Of a DNA stretch of 64,000 nt, positions 61,584 to 64,000 are shown piece after piece. Position 1 is the first letter of the stretch, and every line of letters starts with the position of its first letter. Position numbers and translations under genes: made by a program. Under the pieces are notes generated by a model. That model searched no databases and was not told the DNA's origin. It worked only from the letters and a program-made list of their open reading frames with translations. This stretch comes from Solihabitans fulvus (GTDB lineage Bacteria; Actinomycetota; Actinomycetes; Mycobacteriales; Pseudonocardiaceae): positions 1 to 64,000 of the forward strand of contig NZ_VUOB01000063.1 of assembly GCF_008386585.1 (NCBI RefSeq), written 5' to 3'.

Positions 61584-62066
61584 TCAGGAGTTGGGGTCGG
61601 GTCGGTTCTCGGCGTCCAGCTCGGCGATGAGCTGGACGGACATCTGGTGCATGCGGCCGAACAGGTCGCGGATGAGCCCGAGCTGCTCGTCGGTGTAGTC
61701 GCCCATGAGCCGCGTCCAGGCGGCGGCGACGCCCTGGTAGTGCGGGGCGATCTGGGCGGCGCGTTCCGGGACGAGGCTGATGATCACGCGTCGGCGGTCG
61801 GCCTGGTCGTGCTCCCGCCGGACGTAGCCCGCCTTGAGCAGGCGGTCGATCATGCGGGTGACGGCGCCCGTGGTGAGCCCGGTCCGCTCGGCCAGCTCGC
61901 CCGCGGTGACGGCGTCTCCGGGGCGCAGCGTGTTGAGGCAGCGCAGATCCGTGACATGCAGGCCGAGCCGGTCGGCGATGGCCTGGTGCAGCACCACGCC
62001 GTCGGTGGTGCTCTGCCGCGCGCCCGCGGCGATGTCCGACAGAAGTTGCTCACGTTGCTCGGCCAC
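61584..62066 (-). CDS. MarR-family regulator
   Basis: 160 residues from the GTG at 62066. Winged helix: DLRCLNTLRPGDAVTAGELAERTGLTTGAVTRMIDRLLKAGYVRREHDQADRRRVIISLVPE, with the DRR wing of MarR proteins. The spacer to the divergent SgcJ-like gene has a palindrome, a likely operator. It probably controls that gene pair. Confidence 0.88.
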   Translation of the reverse strand: MAEQREQLLSDIAAGARQSTTDGVVLHQAIADRLGLHVTDLRCLNTLRPGDAVTAGELAERTGLTTGAVTRMIDRLLKAGYVRREHDQADRRRVIISLVPERAAQIAPHYQGVAAAWTRLMGDYTDEQLGLIRDLFGRMHQMSVQLIAELDAENRPDPNS

Positions 62067-62090
62067 GGCCTTGACACCTCAATCTCACCC

Positions 62091-62105
62091 ATGCAGTATC
62101 TGCAT
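62091..62105. promoter_or_regulatory. Palindromic MarR operator
   Basis: ATGCAGTATCTGCAT, perfect arms of six with a 3-base centre, in the divergent spacer 25 bases before the MarR start. CAACTA and TAGTTG near 62109-62133 form a second, weaker pair. Confidence 0.6.
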
Positions 62106-62171
62106 CACGCAACTATTGCTTCACGCTGTAGTTGATCCGATCAGCAGAATACTCCAGGGGAGTCGATCGAC

Positions 62172-62699
62172 ATGACCAACACCGCCCAACAGGACGCGGA
62201 GCTCGCCGTCCGCACCCTGTCCGACCGGCTCGGCGACGCCTGGGCCAGCGCGGACGCCGACGCCTACGGCGCGTTGTTCACCGAGGACGCCGACTACGTC
62301 AACGCCATCGGCACCCACTACACGGGCCGCGCGGCCATCGTCGAGTCACACCGCGCGCTGTGGCGGAAGATCTTCCGGGGCACCCGGCTGGAGGGCCGGA
62401 TCACCCAGGTCCGCCTGCTCGCCGAGGACGTCGCCATCGCGCACGGCGTCGGCACGGTGCTGCGCGGGAGGCAGCGCATGACCAGGCGCAACGCCAAGGT
62501 GCAGTCCATGATCGCGGTCCGGCGGGACGGCCAGTGGCGGTTCGCCGTGTTCCACAACACCGAGTACCACTGGCTGAAGGAGGCGATCGGGTTCACCGTC
62601 GCCCCCGGCTCCGCCCCGGCCGACGCGCCCACCTTGAGCGTGCGCCTGTCCACCTGGGCCGCGGAGCCGACCGGATCCTCGCGCGGGATCACGTCGTGA
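62172..62699 (+). CDS. SgcJ/EcaC-family SnoaL-like protein
   Basis: 175 residues. DAELAVRTLSDRLGDAWASADADAYGALFTEDADYVNAIGTHYTGRAAIVESHRALWRKIFRGTRL is the SgcJ/EcaC type of the NTF2/SnoaL fold, found beside enediyne and other oxidoreductase genes. Members bind small hydrophobic molecules; few are shown to be enzymes. The ATG has GGGGAG upstream. It overlaps the next gene by four bases. Confidence 0.82.
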   Translation: MTNTAQQDAELAVRTLSDRLGDAWASADADAYGALFTEDADYVNAIGTHYTGRAAIVESHRALWRKIFRGTRLEGRITQVRLLAEDVAIAHGVGTVLRGRQRMTRRNAKVQSMIAVRRDGQWRFAVFHNTEYHWLKEAIGFTVAPGSAPADAPTLSVRLSTWAAEPTGSSRGITS

Positions 62700-63388
62700 C
62701 CGGGACGGCGGTCCGCACGAGCACGGCAAGGACGTTGGTCAGGGCTGGCGCGGCCGGCCAGGTGTTGTTCGCGGTGGTGTTCCTGGTCGAGGACGCGACC
62801 CGCCGGGGATTCCAGCCGTGGCGGCAGTGGGTCAGCCACCTCAGCCTCGGGCCGTGGGGCTGGGTCAACATCGCCGCGCTCGCGGTGGCCGGAGCAGGCG
62901 CGGTGCTCGCGGCGGTCGGCGTCGCCAGGCTGCTGCCGGCCGGGCGGGCGCGGTGGCTGCCGCGCGCCATCGGCGCCTACGGCGGCGCGCTGGTCCTCGC
63001 CGCCGTCTGTCCCATCGACCCCGGCCTCGGCTGGCCGACCGGCCAGCCGCCCGCGCACACCCTCACCGGAGGGCTCCACCAACTCGCCGGGGCGACGATC
63101 TTCGGCGGGCTGACCGTCGCCGCGTGGGCGGGCCGCCGCTTGGCCGCATCCGGGCAGGCCGGCGCGCGATGGGCCAGGTGGTCGGCCGTCACCGGAGTTA
63201 CCGTGCCCGCCAGCTTCCTGCTGTGCGGCATCCTGGCCGGCCTCGACTACTCGGGCGCCTGGCCGGACGCGCCGAGCGGCCTGTTCGAACGCCTCGCCCT
63301 GCTCGCCGGCACGGCGTGGCTGACCGCCTTCCTCGCGCATCTCGCCGCAGGACCCTCGGGCCCGGCCCCGAACGCCGGCAGGCCATAG
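62696..63388 (+). CDS. DUF998 family membrane protein
   Basis: 230 residues from the GTG overlapping the previous stop. Six to seven helices. QPWRQWVSHLSLGPWGWVNIAALAVAGAGAVLAAVG is the characteristic DUF998 opening, and AVCPIDPGLGWPTGQPPAHTLTGGLHQLAGATIFGGL matches the conserved middle. This is the second DUF998 protein in the window (the other is at 6314). Probably co-regulated with the SgcJ-like gene by the MarR protein. Confidence 0.82.
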   Translation: MTGTAVRTSTARTLVRAGAAGQVLFAVVFLVEDATRRGFQPWRQWVSHLSLGPWGWVNIAALAVAGAGAVLAAVGVARLLPAGRARWLPRAIGAYGGALVLAAVCPIDPGLGWPTGQPPAHTLTGGLHQLAGATIFGGLTVAAWAGRRLAASGQAGARWARWSAVTGVTVPASFLLCGILAGLDYSGAWPDAPSGLFERLALLAGTAWLTAFLAHLAAGPSGPAPNAGRP

Positions 63389-63408
63389 GAAGTCGGGCGG
63401 ACCGGCGC

Positions 63409-64000
63409 CTACTCGACCAGCGCCTGCCGACGCTCGCCGAACAGCGAGAAGACCCCGAGCCACGGCTCGGGGTCGCCGTCCCAGGCCAGCGTGCGCATCT
63501 GGTCAAGGCTGCGCCTGCCGGCGATCGTCCTGAGCAGTTCGAACGAGGACACCCGCAGCGTGCCGGCAGGCTCGCCCTCGCCGAGCACCCGCGTGCCGTG
63601 CTCCAGTTCGACGCGCAGCGCCGGCAGCCCGTCGGACCGCATCCGCTTGTCGACCTCCTGCAACGGCCGGGTCAGCGCCGACCGCACGGCCACGTTGTCC
63701 CGCTCGCCCGGCCGGCCGAGCGCCGTCCTGATGTCCTGTTCGTGCGACACGATCTCGGTGACCAGGATCGGGCCCATCGGCGAGTCGAACAGCCCGTCGG
63801 CGGCCTGCCGGTTGAGTGCCCACTCGGTGAGCGAGTCGTCGAGCGACCGGCCCCGGCGCTCCCGCACCTGCCGTTCACCCCACTCGCCAGTGTCGACGCC
63901 GTCGAACCGTCGTTCGGTGAAGTCGGCGAGCCCGCCGGCGAGGTGGGCGACCACGTCGCCGACCGTCCAGCCGGGACACGCGCCGACGGCGGTGTTCAGG
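63409..64000 (-). CDS. Mycothiol-dependent maleylpyruvate isomerase family protein, 5' end outside window
   Basis: The frame continues past the right edge. Visible N-terminal part: ACPGWTVGDVVAHLAGGLADF, the hallmark of the TIGR03083/DinB-like family, with His in VAHLAG and later a second metal His in VSHEQDIRTALG. GRPGERDN and a C-terminal sterol-carrier-like region (ELEHGTRVLGEGEPAGTLRVSSFELLRTIAGRRS) follow, as expected. These enzymes use mycothiol, the actinobacterial thiol; the precise reaction is not known. It converges with the DUF998 gene. Confidence 0.82.
   Translation of the reverse strand, partial: LNTAVGACPGWTVGDVVAHLAGGLADFTERRFDGVDTGEWGERQVRERRGRSLDDSLTEWALNRQAADGLFDSPMGPILVTEIVSHEQDIRTALGRPGERDNVAVRSALTRPLQEVDKRMRSDGLPALRVELEHGTRVLGEGEPAGTLRVSSFELLRTIAGRRSLDQMRTLAWDGDPEPWLGVFSLFGERRQALVE

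Overview
The window is high-GC DNA (GC-rich third codon positions, many GTG starts, strong Shine-Dalgarno sites) from a filamentous actinomycete, most likely a member of the Pseudonocardiales. The best clue is the block at 35.7-46.9 kb: CDP-alcohol phosphatidyltransferase, gcvH, garA (FHA), MerR, DUF151 nuclease, second MerR, gcvP. This is the mycobacterial Rv1822-Rv1832 gene order with some losses and one insertion. A GerW-type protein, a conservon-type GTPase, a PAS-LuxR regulator, a chitinase and large STAND-WD40 proteins point to a soil-living, mycelial relative rather than a mycobacterium.

Layout. 0-6.2 kb: end of a conservon-type GTPase gene, a nitrilase with an amino-acid permease, an MprAB-like two-component system and a Sel1-like protein. 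6.3-10 kb: a DUF998 membrane protein, a DMT-type membrane protein fused in frame to a GT4 glycosyltransferase, and a PAS-LuxR regulator of the PimM type. 10-19.5 kb: a secreted PAF-acetylhydrolase-like enzyme whose ribosome site lies in a perfect hairpin, an MFS exporter with a divergent ArsR regulator, a PAP2 phosphatase, a lactate-permease-family transporter and four uncharacterised proteins. 19.5-25.5 kb: a PPOX-type flavoprotein, a secreted chitinase-deacetylase fusion behind a DasR-like box, and a DUF7405-Rieske-DoxX group bracketed by a shared promoter element and holding a MITE-like palindrome. 25.9-32.4 kb: an APH-like kinase and three regulators, one a true TetR homologue facing two tetO-like operators that command a His-rich peptide and a quinone oxidoreductase. 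32.6-35 kb: a CtpE-type P-type ATPase.

35.7-46.9 kb is the conserved glycine-cleavage and 2-oxoglutarate-control block, with a tandem glycine riboswitch before gcvP. An ArsR, M20 and S9 peptidase cassette is inserted in it. 46.9-55.4 kb is the most striking region: a minus-strand operon of a class III cyclase-like protein and two giant paralogous STAND NTPases, each with a membrane helix and fourteen WD40 repeats. All three proteins share a short motif (VYQ-A/S-G-x-DQH), at the C-terminus of the cyclase and at the N-termini of both STAND proteins. This looks like a homotypic-signalling conflict or defence system.

55.5-64 kb: a GerW-like protein, an FAD monooxygenase with a divergent TetR and paired operators, a secreted alginate-lyase-family protein plus a beta-helix protein, a MarR-SgcJ-DUF998 group, and the end of a mycothiol-dependent-isomerase-family gene cut by the window edge. 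No rRNA, tRNA, CRISPR array, full insertion sequence or prophage was seen.
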